From contig CAVRDP010000033.1 in the NCBI GenBank assembly GCA_963719885.1, positions 101,795-165,794 on the forward strand: DNA of 64,000 nucleotides, given 5' to 3'. Below the pieces are notes generated by a model, which was given only the letters and a program-made list of their open reading frames with translations, did not search any database and was not told the DNA's origin. Positions 1 through 9,216 of the stretch are shown here, piece after piece. The position numbers and the translations under genes were made by a program. Positions within the stretch are counted from its first letter, which is position 1, and each line of letters opens with the position of its first letter. The DNA is from JANXQG01 sp963719885. Its GTDB lineage: Bacteria > Planctomycetota > Planctomycetia > Pirellulales > Thermoguttaceae.

Positions 1-2
1 AC

Positions 3-247
3 AAGCTGATCGTTTGCCCGGTGACGAAGGAACATTGTGTCCGCGGTTGCACCGTGGAGTGGGTCTGCCCGAACTGCAGCAATTGCGGCGGTTGCGGGGG
101 GACCTCGGTTCCCAGCGCCGCGCCGTCGCGCCTGGCCCGGCCAATCCGGCGCCGGCACCGAGCGCCAATCGGCTGCCACCGCCGCCGAAGACGACCAACG
201 CCGCGCCCATGCCGGAGGACATCCGCATGGCCAGGGCGGGTTATTGA
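3..247 (+). CDS. Partial Cys-rich protein, C-terminal end, probably frameshifted
   Basis: The reading frame enters from the left edge. Its first part is rich in cysteine (CPVTKEHC, CTVEWVCPNCSNCGGCGG), which suggests a small metal-binding or disulfide-rich segment. After about base 105 a Pro/Ala-rich tail in the neighbouring frame (PAPAPSANRLPPPPK, ending ...MARAGY) looks more protein-like than the continuation of the first frame, so a one-base shift near 100-120 is likely. The stop used is at 245-247. I do not recognise the family, and the N-terminus is outside the window. Confidence 0.4.
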   Translation, partial: ADRLPGDEGTLCPRLHRGVGLPELQQLRRLRGDLGSQRRAVAPGPANPAPAPSANRLPPPPKTTNAAPMPEDIRMARAGY

Positions 248-344
248 TTGATTGAACGTGGAAGTGTGATTTCGAGCGTCCGTTCGGCCGCCGGCACCCC
301 TTGCCGGCGGCCGATTTTCTTGCGCGGTTCGCCGGAATCAGAAA

Positions 345-450
345 TAGGTCCCTCTTGCCGGGAGGGACTAATGTGCCTCGGGCCAGGCCAGAGATCCAAC
401 TTTTCCGGCGAAACGTCGCACAAAAGTCCCTCCCGGCAGGAGGGGCCTAC
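345..450. repeat. Long double-palindrome element, copy A
   Basis: The outer arms at 345-369 and 426-450 are near-perfect inverted repeats (TAGGTCCCTC... against ...GAGGGGCCTA). Each arm is also a hairpin by itself around a CCGG/CCGGC centre. A second copy with different arm bases but the same layout lies at 5676-5782. The TAG stop of the upstream minus-strand gene (447-449) is formed by the element's own end. The position at a gene 3' end suggests a terminator-like or REP/MITE-like role. Confidence 0.75.
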
Positions 451-3400
451 TTGCGGGCTGCGCAACGGGCGAATTCCTGCAGGTCGCGATCGGCTTGGTC
501 CGCCAAGCGATGCCCCGCATCCCGATATGCCAGTTGACGATACGTAAGAAACTGTTCAGACCACGGGATGTGTGGTTCGAACGACTCCACGCATTGTGCT
601 ACCGCGGCAGGGCCCAGTCCCTCCGCAATGACGCAAGTCGTGGCCCGCCGATGTTCATCGGCATAATAGGCGGCGAAGGGTTCGCGGAACGCCTGCAACA
701 ACTTCGGGACCTGGCTCGGATCGGCCTTGGCCACGCCGATCGCCGCATCGAACGTCTTCACGCGTATATGTTCCAGTATCCATGGATCGCTTCGCAATCG
801 CCCGAGCGCCGTCGCCAACCGTTCAGCGGACTCGCTGACTTTGCCTTGTCTCCAAGCGAGAATTCCGTCGAAGCGCTGCCGCTTCGGTGGGCAGGTGATG
901 GCGAAGTTGCTCGATCAGCGGCAGAGCCTTGCTGCTGCCCGATTCGGCATACAGGTGGGCGATCATGGCCAGTTCGGTCAGGCACGGCGGAATGTGGCAA
1001 ACTTTCCCAGGCGGCCAGCATTCCCCAAGCGTCCTTGGCAATGTACCGTTTCAGGACCTCGTCGTCTGCCCCCTCGTTCAACGTAAGGTCGTCTGCGGAG
1101 AGTTTCTTTCCGCCGACCATGAGTCCATAGTGCCCGACCGCCGCATCCCATTGACGAGCGAGCGCGACGGCTTTCCAATCGACGGCGCCGCCGTTCACGG
1201 CAGGCCTGTGGTCGCCAATCTCGACGGATTGACGGAACAAGGCCCCGGTGGCATCCCAGTCGGTGTGTCCCAACGTTCTTGCGAAGCCGTACTCGATCGC
1301 GTTATGGTCGTCGCTGTTGATCGCGCAGAATCTCCCGCCCGTGGGTACACGGGACCGATGAAATGATCCACAAGCGCCGAACCGCCGATATAGTGAGAGA
1401 ACAGCCCCTCCAGACCGGTAGTATGCCAGGCGCAGTGCAACGCGGACGCGAAGGGCTCGGCCGCCAGCGTGCTTTGCAGCGCGGGGACCGAGTACGCCGG
1501 TCTTGGCGCCGAGCCGACCAGGAGCAGGTCTCCAAGCTTGGTCTGCCACACCTCAACGCGCGGGAATACGGATCGGAAAGTGGCAAATATGGTTCGCATC
1601 GTGCGCTGATCGATCTCATAAGCCTGGACCCACTGCACGAACATCCCGCCGTCATTCAGGCGGTCGCGGCCGGCACGATAGAATTCCCGCGTGAAAAGAT
1701 TGGCAATCCCGCTACGGTACGGGTTGGAAGGCTCGCAGACCATCAAGTCGTAACGCCCGGCGGTCGTGAGCAGCACTTCCCGAGCGTCATTGAAGATCAG
1801 CCGCAGTTTGGGGTTCGCCAGGACGTCGCGATTGACCGCGCGGCAGCGGCGGGCCATTTCCCGGACGGCCGGCTCCAACTCGACGACATCGACGCGCTCG
1901 ATCGACGGAACGTCTGCCAGCCAACCGGCCGTCTCCCCCGTTCCCAGGCCGACAACCAACGCGGTCTGCGGCTGCGGATGGAGCGCGGCGCCGATAAGGC
2001 CCAGCATAACCTGCGTGCCCACGTCCTCGACGGCGTTGCCGTCGCACATGCCGTTGACGTGGAACGCCAGGCCGTCCGAGCCGACAATGGCAATGCTCGA
2101 TTCGACGCCGTCCGCTTCCCATAGGACCGAGCGTCGGACCTCGTTTTCCCAATCGTGCAGGCCGTTGGGATCCGCGAGTATCCCCATCCGCGCCAGGCGT
2201 CCCGCCCCCACGGCGCCGTGCCGCCAGACAGCCGTCGGGCCCGGACAGACGATCATGCCGACGACGAGGATCGCAGCTCCCACGGTCGCGATTGCCCAAA
2301 TCGGGCGCCTTGCCGATCGGCGGGCGTAAGCGAAGAGGGCAACGCCCAGGACCGCCAGAAGCGCCGCGACCAAGCGCCACGCGCCTGGCGCGGAGAGCAG
2401 GGGCAAGAAGCCGAATCCACCGGCGAGGGACCCGCAAATTGCGCCCACGGTGTTCCAGCTACATGCCAGCCCGACTTGCTTGCCCACGTCTCGGTCGCCC
2501 TCGCCCAGCAGGCCGACCAAGAGGGCGAATTGCACGCCGCTGACAAAGGCAGCGGGGAGGATTACGATCGACGTGACGGCGGCCCAGCCCGTCACTTCGC
2601 CGAGGAAATCCGACGCGTTGGCAGCCCGGAGCGTGGCTGCCAGGACCGCCAGGCGATCGCCCAAGGCGAAGGGAATCGCAATGCAGCATGCCTCCACGAC
2701 ACTCGTCAACGCGAGACCGTGAAGCGAAAGCCGTGCGCGCCGAAAGAACATGGCATAGGCCGCTCCGCCCAGCCCGATGCCCGTCAAGGCCACCGCGAGT
2801 ATCAACCCGAAGGTGAAGGTGGTTCCGCCAAGAATCGGGCAAAGCATGCGGTACCAAACGAGCTCCATGAGAAAGAAGGCGAAGCCGGCGATGCTGGCCA
2901 CACTGTAGACGATGTAGGGAGGGAACGTCGTCGGGCAAAGCGGGTCGTGTGCGGCGTGCAATATCGTTCTTGCCGCTTTCCTGGCAAGCTGCCGCGTCGG
3001 CGTGAACTCGTTCGACCCGGCGCCGGCCCGATAGTGCCCGGCGGCGTAGCGAGCCAATGCCAGCGCGGAAAGTGCGGTGCCCAGATTGACCAGGCAGGCC
3101 AGCCAAAGCGTTTCCCGCGTGCCGAAGAACTCCAGGGCAAAGAACGTGCTGCCCAGCGCTCCCGCCACTGCTCCCAGCGTGTTCATGCCATAAAGCAGCG
3201 CGGCGCCGCGACGTTGACGGTCCGCGCCAGACCGTCACCGCGCGGACCGCCGCCGGCAACGTCCCGCCCATCAGAAACGTGGGAACGCCCAGAACGAGCG
3301 CCGAAATCGCCAGCCGCACGGCGGTGGCCGCCGGAAAGCCCAGCCCAAGCTGCCCTCCCATGGCAATATAGATGCCGTGCAAGGCGCCGATCAGCAAAGG

Positions 3401-3767
3401 ACTCGCGGCGGCCGCCAGAGCGATCGAGAGTTCCAGCAAGGCGTACAAGGCCAGCGGGCTCCGAGCCCGGTCCGCCCGTTTCCCCCACACGGCATTGCCG
3501 ATGCCCAGTCCGCCCATGAACACGGCCAATACGGCCGACGATGCCGCGGTGGAAGCGCCGAACAGCAAGCGGAATTCACGGAACCAGGAGACTTGAAAGA
3601 TCAGCGCGGCACATGCCCGACAAGAATAACAGGCCCGCGACGAGCGGCAGTGGTGCGCGCTCGACGGGCGGGCTGGCCGGCAGGGTGGGTGTTAGCGCCT
3701 TGGCAACGACCGGATGAGGCGTCATCGACATCGTGCCGGTTGTTTGCCGGAGGATCTTATCAGCCAT
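447..3767 (-). CDS. Fused MFS-like membrane protein / spermidine-synthase-like domain, with frameshifts
   Basis: About 1100 residues once the pieces are joined. The N-terminal half is a multi-pass membrane domain (LAVFMGGLGIGNAVWG, GGTLPAAVRAV, then IAGFAFFLMELVWYRML and several more helices). It is followed by a soluble Rossmann methyltransferase-type domain of the spermidine synthase superfamily (TALVVGLGTGETAGWLAD, DVVELEPAVREMARRC, DLMVCEPSNPYRSGI) and a C-terminal tail beginning near INSDDHNAIEYGFAR. Such fused MFS/spermidine-synthase proteins are common in planctomycetes; true polyamine synthesis by them is not established. Start ATG 3767 follows a GAGGAG ribosome site. The frame breaks near 3570, 3190, 1340, 1010 and 820, and the net length is a multiple of three. 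Either dense sequence errors or a decaying gene would explain this. Confidence 0.7.
1114..1136 (+). repeat. 23-bp dispersed repeat, degenerate copy 1
   Basis: Two mismatches to the AGTA form of the dispersed sequence, one in the loop-proximal base and one in the right arm. It lies inside the C-terminal part of the fused MFS/spermidine-synthase gene, on the strand opposite to coding. Confidence 0.5.
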
Positions 3768-3915
3768 GGTACCACTCCTCGTGGGCAGCAATAACCGTCC
3801 ACAAGGCGTGGAGCAGCACCGTAATATGTAGTCGAAACTGCCTTTGGAGGCCAGATCAGTTTTCCGGAAACCGTACGCAGTTCGGGTTTGGCAAGGTTGC
3901 GACCACGGCCAAACC

Positions 3916-4071
3916 TCATCCCGGGAAAAACACGCGGCTCACCCACATCAACAGGCCTAGCATAACGCTACCGAGAACGAGGCTCCCGACGATGAGCTTC
4001 TTTTCGACGGGAAGCAGCGGTTCATGCTCCATCTTCTCGAGTTCGTCGATAAATTTTGGGTCTTGCGTCAT
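3916..4071 (-). CDS. Small membrane peptide coupled to the YeiH-type exporter (51 aa)
   Basis: ATG 4071 lies one base after the stop of the exporter gene (TGATATG), so translation is probably coupled. The peptide starts MTQDPKFIDELEKMEHEPLL, continues with a charged linker (PVEKK), and ends in one hydrophobic helix (LIVGSLVLGSVMLGLLMWV) followed by SRVFFPG and stop. That gives a single transmembrane segment with a short cytosolic acidic N-terminus. I do not know the family. The arrangement suggests an accessory or stabilising subunit of the neighbouring transporter. Confidence 0.65.
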   Translation of the reverse strand: MTQDPKFIDELEKMEHEPLLPVEKKLIVGSLVLGSVMLGLLMWVSRVFFPG

Positions 4072-4072
4072 A

Positions 4073-5567
4073 TCAGCCTCCGGCCAGTGGTGGTTTCACA
4101 CCATGAAAAAAGAGCCAAGAAATCAGTAGCCCGATCCAGATAATGAACCCGAACAGGCAGACAACATAAACGGCGGCCAGGCGGCCAATCCCCTCTTCCC
4201 ACAACTTTTTGAAATTCGACACGACTCCAATGGAAAAGAAGGTCATGGCGAAGAAAATGCTGCGGAAAGGGTCGGCCTCGCCCACCATCGCCGCCTTGAC
4301 TCTTTCCGTCGAACTCGGTGAAAACAAGGTGATGATTACGACTGCCAGAAACGTGATTAAGTAGCCGAACACGAACTTGGGAAACCGCTGCCCAAATCTC
4401 CGCGAAGGGAACTTTGCTGCCGGGCTTGCCTTCGATTTTGGTGCACCAAATCGCTGCCAGGATGCAGGCCCAAATACCGATGAAGACGTCGATGAAGACC
4501 TTCACGGTCGTGGCCGTGCCCATCACCCAGTCTTTTTCGTAGCTCACACCGTCCACAGCTTGCGCCTTGGCGCGGATCAAGGAATCCGTAATTCCTCCCG
4601 CGGCGACCGCGGCGCCGTCGGTTTTCACGGCCAGTCCCATCCAGGCGCCGGCAACCATCGGTTCTTGATAAAGAAACTTTTGTGCCGCAAAGGGAAGGAC
4701 CAGCAACTCGACGACCGCGAAGATCACCACCAGCGACGATACCATGATCGGCACCATCGGCCGCGCCTTGATCGCCGCGCCGGTGGCAATGGCCGCCGAG
4801 ACGCCGCAGATGGAGATGCCGGAGGCCAAGGGCGCTGCCCATTCACGACTGAACTTGAAGAATTTCCGTGCCACAAAGTAGACCAGGGCCCAATAGATCA
4901 AGTACGCCTCGACGATCGCGCACAAGCCGCGGAACATCACGGTTTTTGCCAATCCCCATTGGACCACGGCTTTTGCCCCAAGGACCCCGCCCAGGATGAC
5001 GATGGCGGTCTTGATATACCATTCGGGACGGACCGCTGTCTTGATCCATTGTGCAAACCCCGGCAAAAAATTGCCCACAACCAGCCCGGCAACCAAGGCG
5101 ATGATGAACCCTGCTTCCGCGGTGAGGTTCAAAGACCAAGGGATGCCAAGGCTTTTCAGCTTATCCGGCGTGGCCGCAATGTAAGCGTAGCTCCCCGCGA
5201 TCCAGCACGCATAGCTGATCCAGAAAACCGCCGTAAACCCGCGCGCGAAGGCGGCGAGCGGAAGTCGTAAAGCAATTGCGCCAAGGGTGGTTGCCAACAG
5301 CAGAAAGCAGTAGGTTGCCAGCAGCGAGAGAACGCCCGGAAGCCAACCATAGCTTGTCAAACTGGGCTCTAACGCGTTAAGCGACTTCAGCCATACCTGG
5401 GGCGACACGGGCGCTAAGGCCTTAGCCAACTGCAGCCATTCCTGCGTCTTCACGCCCCAGCCCAACAGGTCGACACCGGCTAATACTCCCAGGGACAAGG
5501 TGAAGATCAGTAATCCACCCGATACGGCCAGCCAGTCTTCACTCAGTCTCGGTTTCGCTTCCGGCAT
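4073..5567 (-). CDS. YeiH-family putative sulfate exporter, one frameshift
   Basis: Polytopic membrane protein of the UPF0324/YeiH family, roughly 498 residues after repair. Visible family features are many hydrophobic helices, the conserved stretch SGISICGVSAAIATGAAIKA, and a C-terminal part continuing as FPKFVFGYLITFLAVVIITL. The coding frame breaks near 4385: removing one G restores ...EIWA-(R/A)FPKFVFGYL, the sequence expected in this family. YeiH-type proteins are annotated as sulfate exporters mainly by association, so the substrate here is an inference. An extra N-terminal region of about 170 residues with several helices precedes the usual domain, making the protein longer than typical 330-350 residue members. 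Confidence 0.8.
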
Positions 5568-5675
5568 TCGTCCTCACCTCGTTGCCAATCGGTAAACCGT
5601 GAAGTTTAGCAGGGACATTCGCAGAATGCAACCCGGTCCTCGGGATTGTTTATCGATCACCCGCCAGATCATCGA

Positions 5676-5782
5676 GTAGGTCCTTTCCGCCGGAAAGGAC
5701 TAATGTGCGTTGATCTGGCGGAAGACCGAAAATTTTCAAGCGGCCGGGGACACAATTGTCCTTCCCGGCAGGAAGGACCTAC
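5676..5782. repeat. Long double-palindrome element, copy B
   Basis: Same architecture as the element at 345-450. The left arm begins GTAGGTCCTTTCC and the right arm ends AAGGACCTAC, and each arm is a self-hairpin. Where arm bases differ from copy A the pairing partner usually changes too (CCCTC/GAGGG in A, CCTTTCC/GGAAAGG in B). Both copies share ACTAATGTGC directly after the left arm. It lies 14 bases beyond the stop of the minus-strand TolC-like gene. Confidence 0.75.
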
Positions 5783-5795
5783 CGGCCGCCCGGGC

Positions 5796-7364
5796 CTATT
5801 TCGCGGGGCTCGCCGCGCCCGGGATCGGGCAGCCCAGGGCGCGATAGAGGCGGAATTGCCACTCGTCATAGTCCCCCACTGCCCGGAGGTAATCCCGCCG
5901 ACTCTGGTCGAGTGCTTGGATCGACTGTAGCACCTCCAGCGGCAGGCCTTGCCCCCCGCGGATTCGCGCCAGGTTTCGCTGATAGGAGTCTCCCGCCATG
6001 CGGATTCCCGATTCGGCCACGGCAATCTGGTCGCGGAGGGATGCGGACTGGGCATGCGCCTCGATGATCTCACGCGAAACTTGATCCATGACGCGGACCT
6101 GGATGAGCCTGGCCTGTGCCAATCGCGAGCGGGCACTTTCACGGGCGGCGACCTCTCCCAAGCCGAAGTTGCGGAGTTGCCAATAGGCGGTGGCGTCAAA
6201 GTCGAATCGCCCACTGAAGTCGGTCACCGTGGAGCCCTGCCCACCGCCATATCCGCTCTGGTTTACATCCACCAGCAGGTTGGGCAGGAGGGGAGCATAT
6301 CGTTCGCGATCCAATCGCCCGACCGCTTCGGAAACCAGGTGCCGGCTCTCGGCCAACTCCGGACGGTGCGACAGGCCATCGGCGACAAGCTGGGCCGCTG
6401 CCGCGTCGTGCGAAACCAGCTCGATCGGCACGATCGTCGGTTCCTCCGGCACCAGGACGCGGCTGGACTGCAAATTGAGCAGTTCCACCAGGCGGGCCGA
6501 AGCAATCCGGGTCTGCACGGCGGCCTGCGCCAGGGCATTCCTCCGCATGGCGAGTTCGGTTTGCGCACGATCGGCGTCAGCCTGCGGGCCTTGTCCGCTG
6601 CGAGCGAACGCGGCCGTCAACTCGGCGAGTTGTTCCGTGTGGTCGAGCGTCTCGCGGGCAATGGCCTGCTGTTGGAACGCCCGCAGGAGGTCGAGGTAAG
6701 CCACGGCCGCGAAGAGCAGGAAGTCATGGGTGGTAGCCGTGGCCGCCTGTTGCCGGGCCGCCACTTGTTGGCCCGCGATGCGCGGCTGGAAAACCGCATC
6801 TGCCATTGCGAACTTGGCCGACACCCCGGGAACCGCCGGTGCGCCGCCGCCGACTGCGTACATCCCCAATCCGGCTTCCAGCGCCGAGCGACTGGCCGTG
6901 ACGATCGTGCCGTCGCTGTTCTGCAACGGCCCGTCGTGGTTCTGGTAATTGATCCCGGCTTGAATCGAGGGCAGCCACAAGACCCTGGCCCCCCGCAATT
7001 GCGCGAAGGCTTCGTGAATCTGTTCGTTGGCGAAAGCGATTTGCGGATTTTGCCCCGAGGCCAGCGCCAGGGCCTTCGGGAAATTGATGACTTCCTGGTT
7101 CTCGACGGGCGCCATCGGCCCTTGTGGGGGCAAGAGCGCCTGGGGCATCGGAAGATTGACGAACTGCCGGTTCTCCAGCGGCGCAAGGCCGTTTCCGCGG
7201 GCTACGCTCGCCTCGGACGGCGTTGCAAGGCGGCTGGTCCCTAGGTCTTGGGCCCGTGCGGAACGAGTCATAAGGCCTGCGTCCAAGGCGGCCGCAAGTG
7301 CCAAACACGTTGCCAGGCGAGCGCACCAAATCACGGTTAGCGTCGTCGTATCTTCCCTTGCCAC
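5796..7364 (-). CDS. TolC-family outer membrane efflux protein
   Basis: Outer-membrane channel component of an RND tripartite pump. After an N-terminal signal segment (ATCLALAAALDAGLMTRSARAQ) come two internally similar halves rich in Ala/Gln heptads typical of the TolC coiled-coil tunnel (AYLDLLRAFQQQAIARETLDH..., VMDQVSREIIEAHAQSASL...), plus the motif RPELAESRHLVSEA common in this family. GTG 7364 was chosen because AAGGAG sits seven bases upstream and leaves a clean signal peptide; an in-frame ATG at 7436 is the alternative. About 522 residues, intact. Adaptor and permease genes lie upstream on the same strand, separated by about 0.5 kb that holds repeats and an ATPase remnant. Confidence 0.85.
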   Translation of the reverse strand: MAREDTTTLTVIWCARLATCLALAAALDAGLMTRSARAQDLGTSRLATPSEASVARGNGLAPLENRQFVNLPMPQALLPPQGPMAPVENQEVINFPKALALASGQNPQIAFANEQIHEAFAQLRGARVLWLPSIQAGINYQNHDGPLQNSDGTIVTASRSALEAGLGMYAVGGGAPAVPGVSAKFAMADAVFQPRIAGQQVAARQQAATATTHDFLLFAAVAYLDLLRAFQQQAIARETLDHTEQLAELTAAFARSGQGPQADADRAQTELAMRRNALAQAAVQTRIASARLVELLNLQSSRVLVPEEPTIVPIELVSHDAAAAQLVADGLSHRPELAESRHLVSEAVGRLDRERYAPLLPNLLVDVNQSGYGGGQGSTVTDFSGRFDFDATAYWQLRNFGLGEVAARESARSRLAQARLIQVRVMDQVSREIIEAHAQSASLRDQIAVAESGIRMAGDSYQRNLARIRGGQGLPLEVLQSIQALDQSRRDYLRAVGDYDEWQFRLYRALGCPIPGAASPAK

Positions 7365-7540
7365 GTGCCGCTCCTTGCCGAAGACCGCCCGGCCCCGCGC
7401 GCATCCTCCGCGCAGAGAGTCGGTGGCGTCTCTCATGGGTCTTCGTCAAGGCTTTCCCCCGTTCATCAGGAAAAATCCGCAAATCCGTCATTAGCGGAGC
7501 AAACCATTCAACCGGCAGGAACCGAGTCAAACGGTGCGCA

Positions 7541-7660
7541 TAAGTCGCCAAAACCATCCTTGCGTTGGCAGATTTGGCGGAATATAGTCTATCCTAAGTC
7601 GCCAAATTTTGGTTGTGCTGGCAGATTTGGCGGAATATAATTAGTCATAAGTCGCCAAGA
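7541..7660. repeat. Two and a half direct repeats of an inverted-repeat unit
   Basis: Unit 1 at 7541-7586 and unit 2 at 7595-7639 both start TAAGTCGCCAAA and end GGCAGATTTGGCGGAATATA. A third partial unit starts at 7648. Within each unit TCGCCAAA and TTTGGCGGA can pair. The array abuts the truncated ATPase fragment, suggesting a recombination hot spot or the edge of a lost mobile segment. Confidence 0.7.
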
Positions 7661-7669
7661 CTTGCCGTA

Positions 7670-7894
7670 GACGACTGCATCAACGTCTGCGAGATGAAGT
7701 TTTCCCAGGGCGAGTTTGTGATCGATCGGCGCTACGGCGAGGAACTGCGGACGAAACGTGAGACCTTTCGGGCTGTCACGAAGACCCGCAAGACGCTCTT
7801 CGTCACAATGGTCACGGCCTTTGGCGTCCGCGACAACGAGTACCGGCGGGAACTGATCGACCATTCGATCGAGATGGAAGCGCTCTTCGACTGA
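7670..7894 (+). pseudogene. C-terminal remnant of an archaeal-type AAA ATPase
   Basis: The segment INVCEMKFSQGEFVID, then RKTLFVTMVTAFGVRDNEYRREL and IEMEALFD, matches the C-terminal nuclease-like end of the AAA ATPase family often found in archaea and bacteria with mobile genes (family assignment from memory of its conserved ending). The P-loop domain and all N-terminal parts are missing; the frame simply runs into the repeat array upstream. Its stop directly abuts the stop of the convergent adaptor gene. It is a relic, not a working gene. Confidence 0.65.
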
Positions 7895-9203
7895 CTATCG
7901 CACTCCAAGGGGCTCGACAAACCGGCCTTCCTGGAGCGGCGCCGCCTGGGACTGCACCACCAATTCGTCGTCCTTCAGGCCGGAGACGACCTCCACGTCG
8001 TTTTCCACCTGAAGCCCCAGGGTGATCGGAATGCGCATCGCCCGGCCGTCCCTGGCGACCCAGCAATAGGCCTGCTTGCCCTCGCGAACAATCGCCGAGA
8101 GGGGGAGAACGCAGGCATCGCGGCGCTCTTGGAGAACGATGTGCGCGGTCGCATACATCCCCGGCCGCAGCAGGCCGTTCGGATTGGGCAGGTCCATTTC
8201 CGTGCGCAAGGTCCGATTGGCGCCCAAGCTCCAACTCGTCCGCGCGACCTTCCCTTTCACGACCTTCTCGGGCAGGGCCTGAACGCCGACGTATCCGCGG
8301 TGGCCCGCCTCGACCCACGGCGATTCCATCTCGGGAACGTCGACGAAGATGCGGACGATATCGGTCCGGGCGACGGCCAGCAGGGGTTTGGCGGTCGTGC
8401 TGCTGGCCGGCTGGACGAAATCGCCGCGGACGACGTTCCGCTCCGTCACGACTCCCGCGTAGGGAGGCGCGAATTTGCGTGTACTGGAGGAGGACCTTCA
8501 CGCGCGACAGATCGGCCTCCGCGCTCGCGCGACGAGCGCGGGCCACGGCTTCGTTGGCTTTGAACTTGGCCACGTCCGCCTGGCTTTGCAGGAACGTGGC
8601 CTTGGCCGATTCCACCTTCGCGTGGGCCTCGCCGCGCGCCGCTTCCGCCGCCTTGAGCGAGTCGCGCGTTTCCTCTTCAAGTTTGCGATCCAGGGAGCCG
8701 CCCGTCACCAGTTGACTGATCCGTGCATACTGCGACTGCCAACGCGTAACATCGGCGTTGGCGCGGACGTTTCCCGCCTCGGCCGCGCTGACATTGGCCT
8801 GGGCGGTCGCCACGGCAGCCTCCGCAGCACGGACCGCCGCTGCGGCCAACTCGATTTCGGCATCGGCCTGGACCAGCCCCGCCTCCTTCTGATGGAGTTC
8901 ATCTTTCAACTCTGGGAGGAACAAGTCCGCGAGAAGTTGCCTTGCCTCCACCCGGTCGCCGATGTCCACATGGAGTTGCTCGACGTAGGCGGGCAACTTG
9001 GCGAACAACGGCGTTCGCTCGAAGGCCTCGATCTGACCTGGCTGCACGCTCTCCAGGCGGAGCGTTTTTCGCAGGGGCCGGACGGCGGTGACGCGGACCG
9101 CGGAAGACAGCGCTTGCTGCGGGTCGGCAGAAGAAGACGAATGACAGCCACCGAGCAAAGCCAGAAATCCAGAAATCAACAAGGTTCGGCTTATGTGTCC
9201 CAT
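7895..9203 (-). CDS. RND efflux periplasmic adaptor (HlyD/MFP) lipoprotein, one frameshift
   Basis: Membrane-fusion protein linking the RND permease to the outer-membrane channel. The N-terminus has a lipoprotein signal (ISGFLALLGGC, lipobox Cys at residue 20). A long Ala/Glu/Lys coiled-coil hairpin (AEIELAAAAVRAAEAAVATAQ..., ...AAEAARGEAHAKVESAKATF) is followed, after a shift near 8470, by the barrel and membrane-proximal regions (RNVVRGDFVQPAS, LRPGMYATAHIVL, VLPLSAIV). About 435 residues after repair. The gene follows the permease by 13 bases on the same strand, so they form one operon. Removing one base within the CGCGCC run restores QIR-PPYAGVVTERN. Confidence 0.85.
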
Positions 9204-9216
9204 AGTCTCCTACGTC

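Noticed and set aside
1336..1358. CCCGTG-GGTA-CACGGG as another copy of the 23-mer.
   Set aside because: Seven mismatches over 23 bases and a normal coding context; a GTAC-centred palindrome of this quality is expected about once by chance. Kept only as a weak comparison.
2155..3519. A 454-residue + strand open frame opposite the fused MFS/spermidine-synthase gene.
   Set aside because: Low-complexity Arg/Gln/Gly-rich shadow; the minus-strand frames show membrane helices and methyltransferase motifs.
7541..7660. CRISPR array.
   Set aside because: Only two and a half units, unit length 46 with 8-base gaps, no spacers of regular length and no cas genes anywhere in the window.
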